The notes beneath the pieces were generated by a model. The model was not told the DNA's origin and made no database searches. It saw nothing but the letters and a program-made list of their open reading frames with translations. Positions 51,931 to 61,287 of a stretch of 64,000 nt of DNA are shown piece by piece. How positions within the stretch are numbered: the stretch's first letter is position 1; every line of letters begins with the position of its first letter. Position numbers and translations under genes: made by a program. Source of the stretch: Porticoccaceae bacterium (GTDB lineage Bacteria > Pseudomonadota > Gammaproteobacteria > Pseudomonadales > Porticoccaceae); the NCBI GenBank assembly GCA_021773435.1, contig JAJFKC010000037.1:1-64000 (forward strand), written 5' to 3'.

Positions 51931-53076
51931 ATGTCTAATGAAGAAGAAAGTTTGATCCTCGATAGCGTCAATCGCTGGCTGGAGCGAGACGTTGCGCCCT
52001 ACGCCCACGATCTGGAACAGGCTGACGAATACCCCCACGCCATGGTCGAACAAATGAAGCAGCTGGGCCTGTTCGGCGCGACTATAGACCCTGAATACGG
52101 CGGACTGGGTTTGACCGCATCTACCTATGCCAAAGTGGTCTCGGCGGTGTGCGAGGTCTGGATGTCGCTGTCGGGAATTTTTAATTCTCACCTGATTATG
52201 GCCCGTTGCATCCAGAACTTTGGCACTGAGGCCCAAAAACAGGAGTGGCTGCCCAAATTATCCGCTGGCGAATTGCGTGGCGGCATTGGCCTCACCGAAC
52301 CCGACGCCGGCACCGACTTACAGGGCATTCGCTGTGCCGCCAAGAAGGACGGCGATTATTACATCGTCAACGGAGCCAAAGCCTGGATCACCAACTCCAT
52401 TGAAGGCGATGTGCTCGGCCTGCTGGTAAAAACCGATCCGACTGCCACCCCGCCGCGCAAAGGCATGAGCATGTTTATCGCCGCAAAAGGCCCGGGCTTT
52501 AATGTTACCCGCAAGCTCAAAAAATTGGGGTACCGAGGTATCGATACTGCCGAAATCAGTTTTGAAGATTATCGCGTCCACAAAGACTGCTTGATTGGCG
52601 GCGAAGAAGGTCGCGGTTTTTATAACGCTGTCGGTGGTCTTGAGTTAGGCCGCATCAACGTTGCTGCCCGCGGTGTCGGCGTTGCCACCGCCGCACTTAA
52701 ACAGGCGACTGCTTATTCGCAGCAGCGCCATACTTTTGGCAAACCGATTTGCGAACACCAGGCCATCCAGCTCAAGCTCGGCGAGATGGCAACCCGTACC
52801 GAAGCTGCTCGCCTGTTGGTCGAACAAGCCGCTAAAGCTTTTGATAGCGGTGAGCGCTGTGATATGGAAGCCGGCATGGCGAAATACTTTGCCACCGAAG
52901 CAGCAGCGAAAAATGCCGACGAAAATATGCGCATTCACGGAGCTTATGGCTATTCCACCGAGTTTGATGTGGAACGTTTGTATCGAGACGCGCCATTAAT
53001 GATTATCGGTGAAGGCACTAACGAGATGCAGCGTATTATTATTGCCCGGCAGCTCGTCGAGCGCAATCCAATTTAG
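51931..53076 (+). CDS. Acyl-CoA dehydrogenase
   Basis: A 381-residue flavin-dependent acyl-CoA dehydrogenase. LTEPDAGTDLQGI (121-133) and YIVNGAKAWITNS (144-156) are the two family signatures for FAD binding; QQRHTFGKPICEHQAIQ (264-280) lies in the C-terminal helical domain; the putative catalytic base is Glu361 in IIGEGTNEMQRI. It would oxidise an acyl-CoA to the 2-enoyl form, with electrons going to ETF. It follows the MaoC gene in one operon. A 38-base near-palindrome covers its stop codon. Confidence 0.92.
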   Translation: MSNEEESLILDSVNRWLERDVAPYAHDLEQADEYPHAMVEQMKQLGLFGATIDPEYGGLGLTASTYAKVVSAVCEVWMSLSGIFNSHLIMARCIQNFGTEAQKQEWLPKLSAGELRGGIGLTEPDAGTDLQGIRCAAKKDGDYYIVNGAKAWITNSIEGDVLGLLVKTDPTATPPRKGMSMFIAAKGPGFNVTRKLKKLGYRGIDTAEISFEDYRVHKDCLIGGEEGRGFYNAVGGLELGRINVAARGVGVATAALKQATAYSQQRHTFGKPICEHQAIQLKLGEMATRTEAARLLVEQAAKAFDSGERCDMEAGMAKYFATEAAAKNADENMRIHGAYGYSTEFDVERLYRDAPLMIIGEGTNEMQRIIIARQLVERNPI

Positions 53077-53110
53077 TTGCTTAATTATTAGTTAATAACT
53101 AAGCAACTAA
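53073..53110. repeat. 38-bp near-perfect palindrome at an intercistronic junction
   Basis: TTAGTTGCTTA (53073-53083) and TAAGCAACTAA (53100-53110) are perfect 11-bp arms, and the centre TTATTA/TAATAA extends the symmetry. It includes the acyl-CoA dehydrogenase TAG stop. No T-run follows, so a simple terminator is unlikely; an operator for the downstream genes or an mRNA-processing element is possible. Confidence 0.6.
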
Positions 53111-53156
53111 TAACCACAAAACACACAATAAAACACTTAAAAACAGGGGAAATATT

Positions 53157-54032
53157 ATGGGCGATAGACTTTATCAGGATTTATCCTGGAAAATCGGCGA
53201 TGTTGAAATCACTCGCCTTGTTGAAGTGATACTCCGTTCGCCCGTCGAAACATTATTCTCAGACGGCACCAACGAAGCCCTGGCACCCTACTCTGGTTGG
53301 CTAAAACCCAACTTTATTGACGAAGACGACAAACTTATTCTCAGCATTCATGCCTTTCTTATCCGCGCTGGTGGTCTCAACATAATTGTTGATACCTGTA
53401 GCGGCAACGGCAAAAAATTGCCTTTGTTTCCTGAGTGGAACGACCTCAATACACCCTTTCTCGAAAACATGGCCAAACTGGGTTTTCCTGCGGAGTCTAT
53501 CGACCGCGTCCTGTGTACCCACCTGCATTTTGACCATGTCGGCTGGAACACCAAACTTGTCGGTGATACGTGGGTGCCCACCTTTCCCAACGCCCGCTAC
53601 CTGTTTGGTGAAACCGAATGGGGATTCTGGTCCGAGGAAAAAGATCATTTTAATACCGGCTGTAAGGAGCAAGCTATTATGCCCGTGCTGGACGCAGGTC
53701 TTGCCGACCTTGTTGATTCCAACCACATCATCAATGACGAGGTCAGCTTGATTCCCACACCGGGACACACTCCCGGTCATGTCAGCGTTCGTATCGCTTC
53801 GCAAGGCGAGCAAGCCATCATTACTGGTGATATGTTTCACCACCCCTGCCAGATGGCAAAGCCAGGCTTGCTCGATATTGGCGATGTCGAGCATGATCGC
53901 GCCGAACAAACCCGAATCAAATTTATGGAAACCTATGCAGATGACCAGACCATTATTCTGGGCACGCACTTCGCTACACCGACATCCGGAAAAATTGTCG
54001 CCGACGGTGACGGCTTTCGTTTTGTCAGCTAA
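53157..54032 (+). CDS. MBL-fold metallo-hydrolase (copy 1 of a tandem pair)
   Basis: A 291-residue metallo-beta-lactamase-fold hydrolase. The metal-binding motif THLHFDHVGW gives His122, His124, Asp126 and His127; TPGHTPGHVSV (201-211), Asp225 in ITGDMFHHP and His271 complete the two-metal site. The layout is close to AHL lactonases and related esterases. It aligns without gaps with the next gene, of identical length. AGGGG lies before the ATG. Substrate unknown; a lactone or ester is likely. Confidence 0.87.
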   Translation: MGDRLYQDLSWKIGDVEITRLVEVILRSPVETLFSDGTNEALAPYSGWLKPNFIDEDDKLILSIHAFLIRAGGLNIIVDTCSGNGKKLPLFPEWNDLNTPFLENMAKLGFPAESIDRVLCTHLHFDHVGWNTKLVGDTWVPTFPNARYLFGETEWGFWSEEKDHFNTGCKEQAIMPVLDAGLADLVDSNHIINDEVSLIPTPGHTPGHVSVRIASQGEQAIITGDMFHHPCQMAKPGLLDIGDVEHDRAEQTRIKFMETYADDQTIILGTHFATPTSGKIVADGDGFRFVS

Positions 54033-54082
54033 GGTTACTAAGAACACTATATAAGCGAAAAAACAATCAGGAGAATAAAATA

Positions 54083-54958
54083 ATGACTGATCGACTCTAC
54101 GAAAAGCTCAGCTGGCAGATCGGCGATGTCTCCATCCATCGCCTTGTGGAAGTTGTCCTGTGCGCACCTATTGAATCACTATTTCCAGAACGCAGTGCTG
54201 CGGAACTTGCGGCGTACGACAGTTGGCTAAGGCCTGATTATCTGGATGATGACGGCCATATGCGGTTGAGCATTCATGCCTTTCTGATCAACGCAGGTGG
54301 TATGAAAATGATCGTCGATACCTGCGCTGGCAACGGTAAAGACCTGCCTTTATATGATGAGTGGAAAAACCTCAACACACCCTTTCTCGAAAATATGGCC
54401 GAGCTAGGTTTTGCTGCTGACTCTGTCGATAGAGTCATGTGCACCCATTTGCATTTTGATCACGTCGGCTGGAACACCCACAAAGTCGACGGCAAGTGGG
54501 TGCCCTCTTTCCCCAACGCTCGCTATTTATTCAATAATACCGAATGGGATTTTTGGAAAGACCACGACGACCCCTACGAAAGTCACGCGCTGGAACACGC
54601 ACTGCAACCCATCTTTGATGCAGATCTGGTCGAGCTAGTCGACGCCAATCATCAGGTTTGCGATGAGATCAGCCTGATTCCCACACCTGGGCATACTCCA
54701 GGCCACGCCAGCGTCCTGATTCAATCCAAAGGTCAAGAAGCAGTCATTACTGGTGATATGTTCCATCACCCTTTGCAATTCGCCAAACCTGGCTGGATTG
54801 ATATGGCCGATGTCGAAAGCGATTTGGCCGAGAAAACCCGTATCGAGTTTATGCAGCGCTTTGGCAATAAGCCTTCTACTGTGCTCGGCACTCATTTTGC
54901 CACGCCCAGCGCAGGTAAAATTGTTAGCGACGGTGATGGCTACAAATTCGAAAGTTAA
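54083..54958 (+). CDS. MBL-fold metallo-hydrolase (copy 2 of a tandem pair)
   Basis: A 291-residue paralogue of the preceding gene, with the same metal site numbering (His122, His124, Asp126, His127, Asp225, His271). They share long identical blocks such as NTPFLENMA and THLHFDHVGWNT, but differ at surface positions and around residues 150-190, which often shape the substrate pocket. It starts 50 bases after copy 1, with CAGGAG upstream. Tandem duplication followed by divergence is the likely origin. Confidence 0.87.
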   Translation: MTDRLYEKLSWQIGDVSIHRLVEVVLCAPIESLFPERSAAELAAYDSWLRPDYLDDDGHMRLSIHAFLINAGGMKMIVDTCAGNGKDLPLYDEWKNLNTPFLENMAELGFAADSVDRVMCTHLHFDHVGWNTHKVDGKWVPSFPNARYLFNNTEWDFWKDHDDPYESHALEHALQPIFDADLVELVDANHQVCDEISLIPTPGHTPGHASVLIQSKGQEAVITGDMFHHPLQFAKPGWIDMADVESDLAEKTRIEFMQRFGNKPSTVLGTHFATPSAGKIVSDGDGYKFES

Positions 54959-55058
54959 GAACCTTTGATTCAGTCATTTCAAGCGCTACACGCAAAGACC
55001 ATGGTAAAACTGTGATAAAGCAAATGTGCTTGTAGCGTCTCTCACATAGGAATAACAG

Positions 55059-56180
55059 ATGAAACGCGTTCTCGTTGTTGGCGGCACCGGGCCTACCGGC
55101 CCCCATATTCTTCAGGGCCTGCTTGATAGAGGCTACGAAACCACAATTTTTCATCGTGGCACCCATGAGCCACCCGGCTTGCCCGATGTCGAACACATCC
55201 ATGGCGACCCCCACTTTGAAGAGACCATCGCCGAAGCCCTGGACGGTCGGGACTTTGATCTCGTTGTGGCCATGTACGGCCGCCTTCGTTATATCGCCGA
55301 CTATTTTGCCAATCGTTGCGAACGCTTTCTCGCAGTGGGCGGTATTCCCGTGTACAGGGGCTTAATGAATCCCGAAGACAATCACCCCTTTGGACTTAAA
55401 GTACCGACCTCAGAATCCTCTCCTTTAATGACCGAAGAGAGTGACTCAAAAGCGGCAAAGTTCGGCAACCTGATTTACCAGACCGAGCGCCATGTCCTCG
55501 ATCTGAGTGAAGCTGGTGCTTACAACAGCACCTATTTCCGCTACCCTGCAATTTATGGGCCGCGCCAACCGAACCCCATGGACTGGTCGGTGATAAAACG
55601 CGTCCTCGATGGACGCACTCACATGATTTTGCCGGAAAGCGGTCTGATGATTACTACCCGCTGCTCGGCACGTAACGCCGCCCATTATCTATTACTGGCC
55701 ATCGACAAGCCGGTCGAAAGTAAAAACCAGGTCTACAATTGCGTGGATGAAGATCAGTACACCATGCGGCAATGGATGGAGCTAGTTTCGGCTTATGCGG
55801 GTAGAAAGCTGGAAATTTTCTCCGTGCCCAAAGAACTGGGGGCACCCGCCGAGCCGCTCACCCGTCTGATGGATGTCAGCAATCACTGCTTCCTGGATGG
55901 CAGCAAAGCCCGGGATGAGCTGGGCTACCGTGACCTGATATCCGCTGAGCAGGCCATTCGCGAAAACGCCGAATGGTATGTCAACAATCCTGTGACAGAA
56001 GCAGAATATCCTAATTATCCGGACCCTTTTAATTACCAGGCTGAAGATAAACTGATGGCGGCGTTCACCGATAGCATCGCCGCGCTTAAGGAAGCCGTGC
56101 CCTTTGAAAAGCCCAAGTACTACCACTCCTATGCCCATCCCAAAAAACCAGGAGAGGGGCCTGACCATCGTGGCCGCTGA
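55059..56180 (+). CDS. NAD-dependent epimerase/dehydratase-family protein
   Basis: A 373-residue extended-SDR protein. The Rossmann motif is VVGGTGPTGPHILQGL (6-21; GxxGxxG pattern), and TYFRYPAIYGPRQPNPMDW (about 149-167) is the usual nucleotide-sugar-epimerase region. The catalytic Tyr/Lys pair is not in its usual YxxxK form (YQTERHVLD instead), so the reaction may be atypical. It has an unusually long C-terminal extension past 300. Next to the MBL pair and a classical SDR, a catabolic function is as likely as sugar metabolism. Confidence 0.8.
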   Translation: MKRVLVVGGTGPTGPHILQGLLDRGYETTIFHRGTHEPPGLPDVEHIHGDPHFEETIAEALDGRDFDLVVAMYGRLRYIADYFANRCERFLAVGGIPVYRGLMNPEDNHPFGLKVPTSESSPLMTEESDSKAAKFGNLIYQTERHVLDLSEAGAYNSTYFRYPAIYGPRQPNPMDWSVIKRVLDGRTHMILPESGLMITTRCSARNAAHYLLLAIDKPVESKNQVYNCVDEDQYTMRQWMELVSAYAGRKLEIFSVPKELGAPAEPLTRLMDVSNHCFLDGSKARDELGYRDLISAEQAIRENAEWYVNNPVTEAEYPNYPDPFNYQAEDKLMAAFTDSIAALKEAVPFEKPKYYHSYAHPKKPGEGPDHRGR

Positions 56181-56237
56181 CGTTGGCAAGGCGACTACGC
56201 CCAGACAAAGGTTTTTAAACTATTTAAGGAGATAAAC

Positions 56238-57002
56238 ATGAGTGGATTAGTTGCAGGTAAAGTGGCGATCGTCACGGGCGCAGGCTCCGGCATTGGTCGG
56301 GCCTCAGCGTTGGCTTTTATGCGTGAAGGGGCGAAAGTGGTGGTATCTGATCTAAATGACGTAGCGGGCAAAGAAACTGCCCAGCTGATAAAAGACGCTG
56401 GCGGCGAAGCAGTATTTCAACACTGTGATATTGCCGACGAAGCCCAGGTGGAAGCGCTTGTAGCAAAAGCCGTTGATGCTTTTGGGCGCCTCGACTGTGC
56501 CCATAATAACGCTGGAGCCCCCGGCGAAGGTGCTTCGATTGTAAATGACACGGTGGAGAACTTTGACTTCAATTACGCCGTTAATCTTAAAGGTGCCTGG
56601 TTATCGATGAAATATGTGGCTCGACAACTGATCGCGCAGGGCGACGGTGGCGCTATTGTCACCACCTCGTCTTTCGCCGGTCTCGAAGGCGTTCGCAACA
56701 GTGGCGCTTACGTGGCGGCCAAACACGGGGTGATCGGCCTCACCAAAACCGGGGCAATAGAACTGGCATCGAAAAACATCCGCGTCAATGCTGTATGCCC
56801 AGGTCCTATCGGCACTGCCCTGCTAATGAGTGCCATTGGTGATAATGACGCGGCGCGCGATCATATGGAAAAAATGACCCTCTTGCGCCGCTTTGGCGAA
56901 CCAGGCGAAATTGCCAATGCCGCTGTTTGGCTATGTTCCGATCAGGCTTCTTATGTCACCGGGGTTGCCTTTCCGGTAGACGGCGGTATGGCCGCCGCTT
57001 AA
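56238..57002 (+). CDS. Short-chain dehydrogenase/reductase
   Basis: A 254-residue classical SDR. TGAGSGIG (13-20), NNAG (90-93), the catalytic Ser near 144-145, and Tyr158-x3-Lys162 (YVAAK) are all present. The DLN after the second strand suggests NAD(H) preference (Asp38). It ends VTGVAFPVDGGMAA, typical of glucose-1-dehydrogenase/3-ketoacyl-reductase-like members. AGGAG precedes the ATG. It lies in the run from MaoC to DUF4197. Substrate unknown. Confidence 0.88.
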   Translation: MSGLVAGKVAIVTGAGSGIGRASALAFMREGAKVVVSDLNDVAGKETAQLIKDAGGEAVFQHCDIADEAQVEALVAKAVDAFGRLDCAHNNAGAPGEGASIVNDTVENFDFNYAVNLKGAWLSMKYVARQLIAQGDGGAIVTTSSFAGLEGVRNSGAYVAAKHGVIGLTKTGAIELASKNIRVNAVCPGPIGTALLMSAIGDNDAARDHMEKMTLLRRFGEPGEIANAAVWLCSDQASYVTGVAFPVDGGMAAA

Positions 57003-57051
57003 GTGCGCGGCACTATATTATTGACGACCAATCACCAGGTAGAACAAAATT

Positions 57052-57858
57052 ATGTCCACCAAGCAATTAAAAAAATCTATAAGCGTCGAATTATTAACCT
57101 ATATGACTCTATCAACATTGCTGTTCAGCGGCTTACTGATGACTACCCTGCCGAGCCAGGCTGACTGGAAAAGTTTGCTGGGCGAGGCCGAGAAAGCACT
57201 CACCGGCGAACAGCAAACAACGTTGAGTGAATCCGCTGCCAGTGCCTTGTCAAATAGCGATATGGTTGACGGCTTGAAGGAAGCTTTAGTTCAGGGTTCG
57301 AGAGCCGCCATCGACAGCCTCGGCAAAGAAAACGGATATCTTGACAACGTTGAGGTACGAATTCCCCTGCCAGAAAAACTCCAAACGCTTGAAACAGGTC
57401 TGCGAGCAATTGGCCAGGGCGCAGTGGCAGATAACTTTATTACTTCTATGAACCGGGCGGCCGAACAAGCCGTACCGCAAGCCACCGACCTGTTTGTCAG
57501 CACCATCCGTAACATGTCCCTTGAAGACGCCCAGAGCATACTCAAAGGACCAGATGACGCTGCCACCAACTACCTACGCGAGCATGGCGGCACCCAACTC
57601 CATACCTTGATGAAACCCATCATTAAAGACGCCACTGATAAAGTCGGCGTTACTAATGCCTACAAAAGTATGTTTAGCCAGGCTGGATTTTTGGGTAACA
57701 CTATCGACGCCGGTGACCTGGATCTCGACAGGTATGTCACCGAGCAAGCAACCAATGGTCTATTTCAACTGATCGCTGCCGAGGAGAAACGCATTCGCGA
57801 GGATCCTCTTGCCCGAACTACCGATCTTCTTAAAAGAGTTTTTTCTACAGGCAAGTAA
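57052..57858 (+). CDS. DUF4197 family exported protein
   Basis: A 268-residue protein of the DUF4197 family. A long signal-anchor-like N-terminus ends near SQADW; the conserved part contains VRIPLPEKLQTLETGLRAIGQG (about 102-123), AAEQAVPQATDLFVSTIRNMS and LMKPIIKDATDKVGVTNAYK. Mostly helical, probably periplasmic. Function is not established. It converges with malate synthase G with only 37 bases between the genes. Confidence 0.85.
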   Translation: MSTKQLKKSISVELLTYMTLSTLLFSGLLMTTLPSQADWKSLLGEAEKALTGEQQTTLSESAASALSNSDMVDGLKEALVQGSRAAIDSLGKENGYLDNVEVRIPLPEKLQTLETGLRAIGQGAVADNFITSMNRAAEQAVPQATDLFVSTIRNMSLEDAQSILKGPDDAATNYLREHGGTQLHTLMKPIIKDATDKVGVTNAYKSMFSQAGFLGNTIDAGDLDLDRYVTEQATNGLFQLIAAEEKRIREDPLARTTDLLKRVFSTGK

Positions 57859-57895
57859 AAATACACCACCAAGCTATAGACAGAAAGAATAGAGA

Positions 57896-60100
57896 TTAGC
57901 CTGGCCTGGCTTTAGCATCACGTCTTCGGGAATGCAGTACCGGCTCGGTGTAACCGCTTGGTTGCTCACAACCCTTGAATACTAATTCGCAAGCCGCCTG
58001 GAACGCGATATTGGTATCAAAATCATCGGCCATCGGCCGGTATAAAGGATCATCGGCATTTTGCCGATCAACCACCGCCGCCATTTTCTTCAGCGTTGCC
58101 AATGCGAGCTCTTCGTCACAAATGCCGTGGTGCAACCAGTTTGCAATATGCTGGCTGGAGATACGTAGCGTGGCGCGATCTTCCATTAAACCAACATGGT
58201 TAATATCTGGCACCTTGGAGCAACCGACACCCTGGTCGATCCAGCGCACCACGTAACCGAGAATGCCCTGGGCATTATTTTCCAGCTCCTTGATCACATC
58301 AGCATCAGCTACGGTGGACTTACCAAGTAACGGAATAGTCAATATATCGTCCAGGCTGGCTCGGGGCTTGCCTAGCAGCTCCTGCTGTCGTGTAGCGACG
58401 TTGACCTGGTGATAGTGTATAACGTGCAAAGTTGCAGCCGTCGGTGATGGCACCCAGGCGCAGTTTGCCCCAGCTTGAGGATGACCAATTTTAATGTCCA
58501 TCATATCGGCCATTAAATCTGGCATGGCCCACATGCCTTTACCAATTTGCGCTTTACCCCTTAATCCACAGGCTAATCCAACATCGACGTTCCAGTCTTC
58601 GTAGGCATTTATCCAGGGCTGCTGCTTCATGGTGACTTTCGGGACCATGGCACCGGCTTCCATACTGGTATGGATTTCATCACCGGTGCGATCTAAAAAC
58701 CCGGTGTTGATAAAAATCACTCGATCTTTAGCCTGGCGAATACATTCTTTCAGGTTGATGGTGGTTCGGCGCTCTTCGTCCATAATGCCTATTTTTATAG
58801 TGCGAGCGGGCATACCCAATGCCTCTTCGACCCGGGCAAATAATTCCACAGCAAAGGCGACTTCATCCGGCCCATGCATTTTAGGTTTGACGATATAGAC
58901 GCTACCGGTGCTGGAATTTCCGTTGCCACCCCGGCCTTTCAAGTCATGAAGAGCAATCAGCGAGGTGATCATGGCGTCCATAATGCCTTCAGGGATTTCT
59001 TTTTCACGAGCAGCCTTATCAAAAACGGCTTTTCCACCATCAAACAAAATGGCATCGTTAGTCATCAAGTGGCCAACATTTCGGATTAACAGAAGGCTTC
59101 TACCTGCCAACATCAATTTACTACCATCCGGTGCTGTGAACTCTCGATCACTATTCAAACGACGGGTGACGGTCGCACCGCCTTTATCAAACGAGTCAAC
59201 CAGGTCGCCCTTCATCAGGCCCAGCCAATTTCGGTACGCAACACACTTGTCCTGAGCATCGACACAGGCGACGGAATCCTCGCAGTCCTGGATTGTGGTG
59301 ATAGCCGACTCTAGAACAATATCTTTAACATGGGCAAGATCTTCCTTGCCGACATTATGAGCAGAATCTACTTGAATTTCTATATGTAAGCCATTATTTT
59401 TTAAAAGAATTGAATCAGGTTTCTTGGGTGAGCCGAGATAGCCCGCAAATTGCTGCTGATCAGCGAGACCGGCCTGCTTACCGTCCCCTAATGTCACTAG
59501 TAGCTGACCATTTTCAACCTGATAAGCCCTGGCATCGGCATGAGAACCAGCACTCAGGGCTAAGTTGCCATCCAGAAACTTACGCCCGTAAGCAATCACT
59601 TTATCGCCGCGAATTGCATTGTAGCCAGGCCCTTTAACCGCACCATCGGTTTCTGGAATCACGTCATTGCCATAGAGCGCATCGTACAAACTACCCCAAC
59701 GGGCGTTGGCGGCATTGAGTGAATAACGGGCGTTGGTGATGGGTACCACCAATTGAGGTCCGGCAAGGGTCGATATTTCTGGGTCAACATTTTCTGGATT
59801 AACACTAAAGGCTTCGCCTTCCGGCACAAGATAGCCAATGTCGATTAAGAATTGTTTGTAAGCTTCTCTGTCATGAGCTTGCCCTGCTCTGGATTTGTGC
59901 CATGTGTCAATCTGCTTTTGTAGATCTTCGCGAACGCCCAGCAAAGCCTCATTGCGAGGAGCCAGGTCCTTGATAATAGCCTCAAAAGATTGCCAAAAAA
60001 CGCCAGCATCAATATCGGTGCCGGGTATGACTTCATTATTTATCAGTGCATAAAGCTCTTTAGCAACCGATAAACCACCGACTTCTATCCGTTCACTCAT
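57896..60100 (-). CDS. glcB: Malate synthase G
   Basis: About 734 residues from the chosen ATG, the usual malate synthase G size. Family landmarks include the [13 protein letters not shown] segment, [23 protein letters not shown] (catalytic and metal region), [12 protein letters not shown], and the C-terminal [15 protein letters not shown] and [14 protein letters not shown] blocks. It condenses glyoxylate and acetyl-CoA to malate. GAGAAAG lies just upstream, and an ATG 6 bases earlier is equally possible. It sits downstream of the LysR gene with a LysR-type palindrome 90-107 bases before its start. Its product pathway links to isocitrate lyase and GlcDEF here. Confidence 0.94.
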   Translation of the reverse strand: MSERIEVGGLSVAKELYALINNEVIPGTDIDAGVFWQSFEAIIKDLAPRNEALLGVREDLQKQIDTWHKSRAGQAHDREAYKQFLIDIGYLVPEGEAFSVNPENVDPEISTLAGPQLVVPITNARYSLNAANARWGSLYDALYGNDVIPETDGAVKGPGYNAIRGDKVIAYGRKFLDGNLALSAGSHADARAYQVENGQLLVTLGDGKQAGLADQQQFAGYLGSPKKPDSILLKNNGLHIEIQVDSAHNVGKEDLAHVKDIVLESAITTIQDCEDSVACVDAQDKCVAYRNWLGLMKGDLVDSFDKGGATVTRRLNSDREFTAPDGSKLMLAGRSLLLIRNVGHLMTNDAILFDGGKAVFDKAAREKEIPEGIMDAMITSLIALHDLKGRGGNGNSSTGSVYIVKPKMHGPDEVAFAVELFARVEEALGMPARTIKIGIMDEERRTTINLKECIRQAKDRVIFINTGFLDRTGDEIHTSMEAGAMVPKVTMKQQPWINAYEDWNVDVGLACGLRGKAQIGKGMWAMPDLMADMMDIKIGHPQAGANCAWVPSPTAATLHVIHYHQVNVATRQQELLGKPRASLDDILTIPLLGKSTVADADVIKELENNAQGILGYVVRWIDQGVGCSKVPDINHVGLMEDRATLRISSQHIANWLHHGICDEELALATLKKMAAVVDRQNADDPLYRPMADDFDTNIAFQAACELVFKGCEQPSGYTEPVLHSRRRDAKARPG

Positions 60101-60189
60101 ATTCATCTTTCTCAATTAGGGTAGCCACAAATTAGCGCAAAGATAAATGGCTACTATTGCTTTAAGCGCGGGATTTTAAACCCCGAACT

Positions 60190-60207
60190 ATAATTTAGAT
60201 AATTTAT
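60190..60207. promoter_or_regulatory. Candidate LysR operator upstream of malate synthase
   Basis: ATAATTTAGATAATTTAT fits ATAAnTTAnnTAAnTTAT, a near-perfect palindrome, and is followed by CGC. A very similar sequence lies upstream of isocitrate lyase at a matching distance. Confidence 0.55.
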
Positions 60208-60221
60208 CGCTTTTATTATGA

Positions 60222-61178
60222 TTATTCATTAGGTGAATATTCTGATAGCTCTCCGCCTATTTCTACGACCAACCTTCTGATCCACTGATGGTAGGGATTG
60301 TGTTGCAACAAAGGACTCCAGGCCATTTTTAGCTCGAAGCTAGGAATGCTGAAAGGCGGCTTGTGCATCCGCACCAAAGGATTATTGATTTGCAGTCGGA
60401 CCAGCTGACTGGGCAGCGTCGCAATAAGATCAGCCTGTTGGGAAAGCAGTGCCGCCACCAGATAGTGACGAGTGAACACCGTGATGCGCCGCTCTTTGCC
60501 CAGGGTTTTAAGCGCCTCATCAACCCAGCCCAGACGCTGTGAATCCTGAGGATTCATCCCAACACTGGCACCCATTCCGGTTTTACTGACCCAAACATGA
60601 CGACCGCTCAGGTAATTGTCCAGATTGAAATTTTTGTTGAGCGGATTATCGATGCTGAGCAAGCAGGAGAAATCATCCCGCCAAACCGTCGACTGATGAA
60701 AAGATTCCGGCATTTCATCAAAGCGATTGAGCAACATATCGACCCTGCCCTGCTCGACATCTTCTAGGCTCACATCACTGGGTGTTAGTACGTCCAACGT
60801 TATATTGGGGGCTTCGATAGCGAGTCGACTTAATAGGCCAGGTATCAGCGTCGATTCTGCATAATCACTGGCCATAATCCGCACTACCCGGGTTGCCGTC
60901 GATGGGTCAAAGGTGCTTTGGGGCTCCACTGCTCGCTCAATATTCGCCAGCACATCGCGAATCTGCGGTTGCAACTCTAACGCCCGCTCAGTAGGCGTCA
61001 TACCATCGCTGGTTCTGACCAATAAAGGATCATCAAGTAGCTCTCGTAGTCGCCGCAAACCATTACTCATCGCCGGTTGGGTAATGCCTAAATGGGCCGC
61101 AGATTTAGTAACATTACGCTCTCTGAGCAACACATCCAGATACACCAGCAGGTTTAGGTCGATCCTGGCTATATTCAT
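60222..61178 (-). CDS. LysR-type transcriptional regulator
   Basis: About 318 residues from the ATG chosen (an upstream TTG is possible). The N-terminal winged helix-turn-helix reads VTKSAAHLGITQPAMSNGLRRLRELLDDPLLVR; the rest is the periplasmic-binding-like effector domain. It lies between the malate synthase and isocitrate lyase genes, on the same strand as the former and divergent from the latter. Two copies of a palindromic motif flank it, one upstream of each enzyme gene. The likely role is control of the glyoxylate pathway in response to a small acid. Confidence 0.9.
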   Translation of the reverse strand: MNIARIDLNLLVYLDVLLRERNVTKSAAHLGITQPAMSNGLRRLRELLDDPLLVRTSDGMTPTERALELQPQIRDVLANIERAVEPQSTFDPSTATRVVRIMASDYAESTLIPGLLSRLAIEAPNITLDVLTPSDVSLEDVEQGRVDMLLNRFDEMPESFHQSTVWRDDFSCLLSIDNPLNKNFNLDNYLSGRHVWVSKTGMGASVGMNPQDSQRLGWVDEALKTLGKERRITVFTRHYLVAALLSQQADLIATLPSQLVRLQINNPLVRMHKPPFSIPSFELKMAWSPLLQHNPYHQWIRRLVVEIGGELSEYSPNE

Positions 61179-61203
61179 AAGACTAATACCCAATATCAAA
61201 ATG

Positions 61204-61221
61204 ATAAATTAGGTAAATCAT
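61204..61221. promoter_or_regulatory. Candidate LysR operator upstream of isocitrate lyase
   Basis: ATAAATTAGGTAAATCAT matches the pattern ATAAnTTAnnTAAnTnAT and is followed by CGC. It lies 67-84 bases before the isocitrate lyase ATG and between the divergent LysR and lyase genes, the standard autoregulatory position for LysR-family proteins. Confidence 0.55.
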
Positions 61222-61287
61222 CGCACAGCCACTAGAATTCGCCAACTTTTCATAAACCACACTTTCACGAACCACAGGAATTATCTG

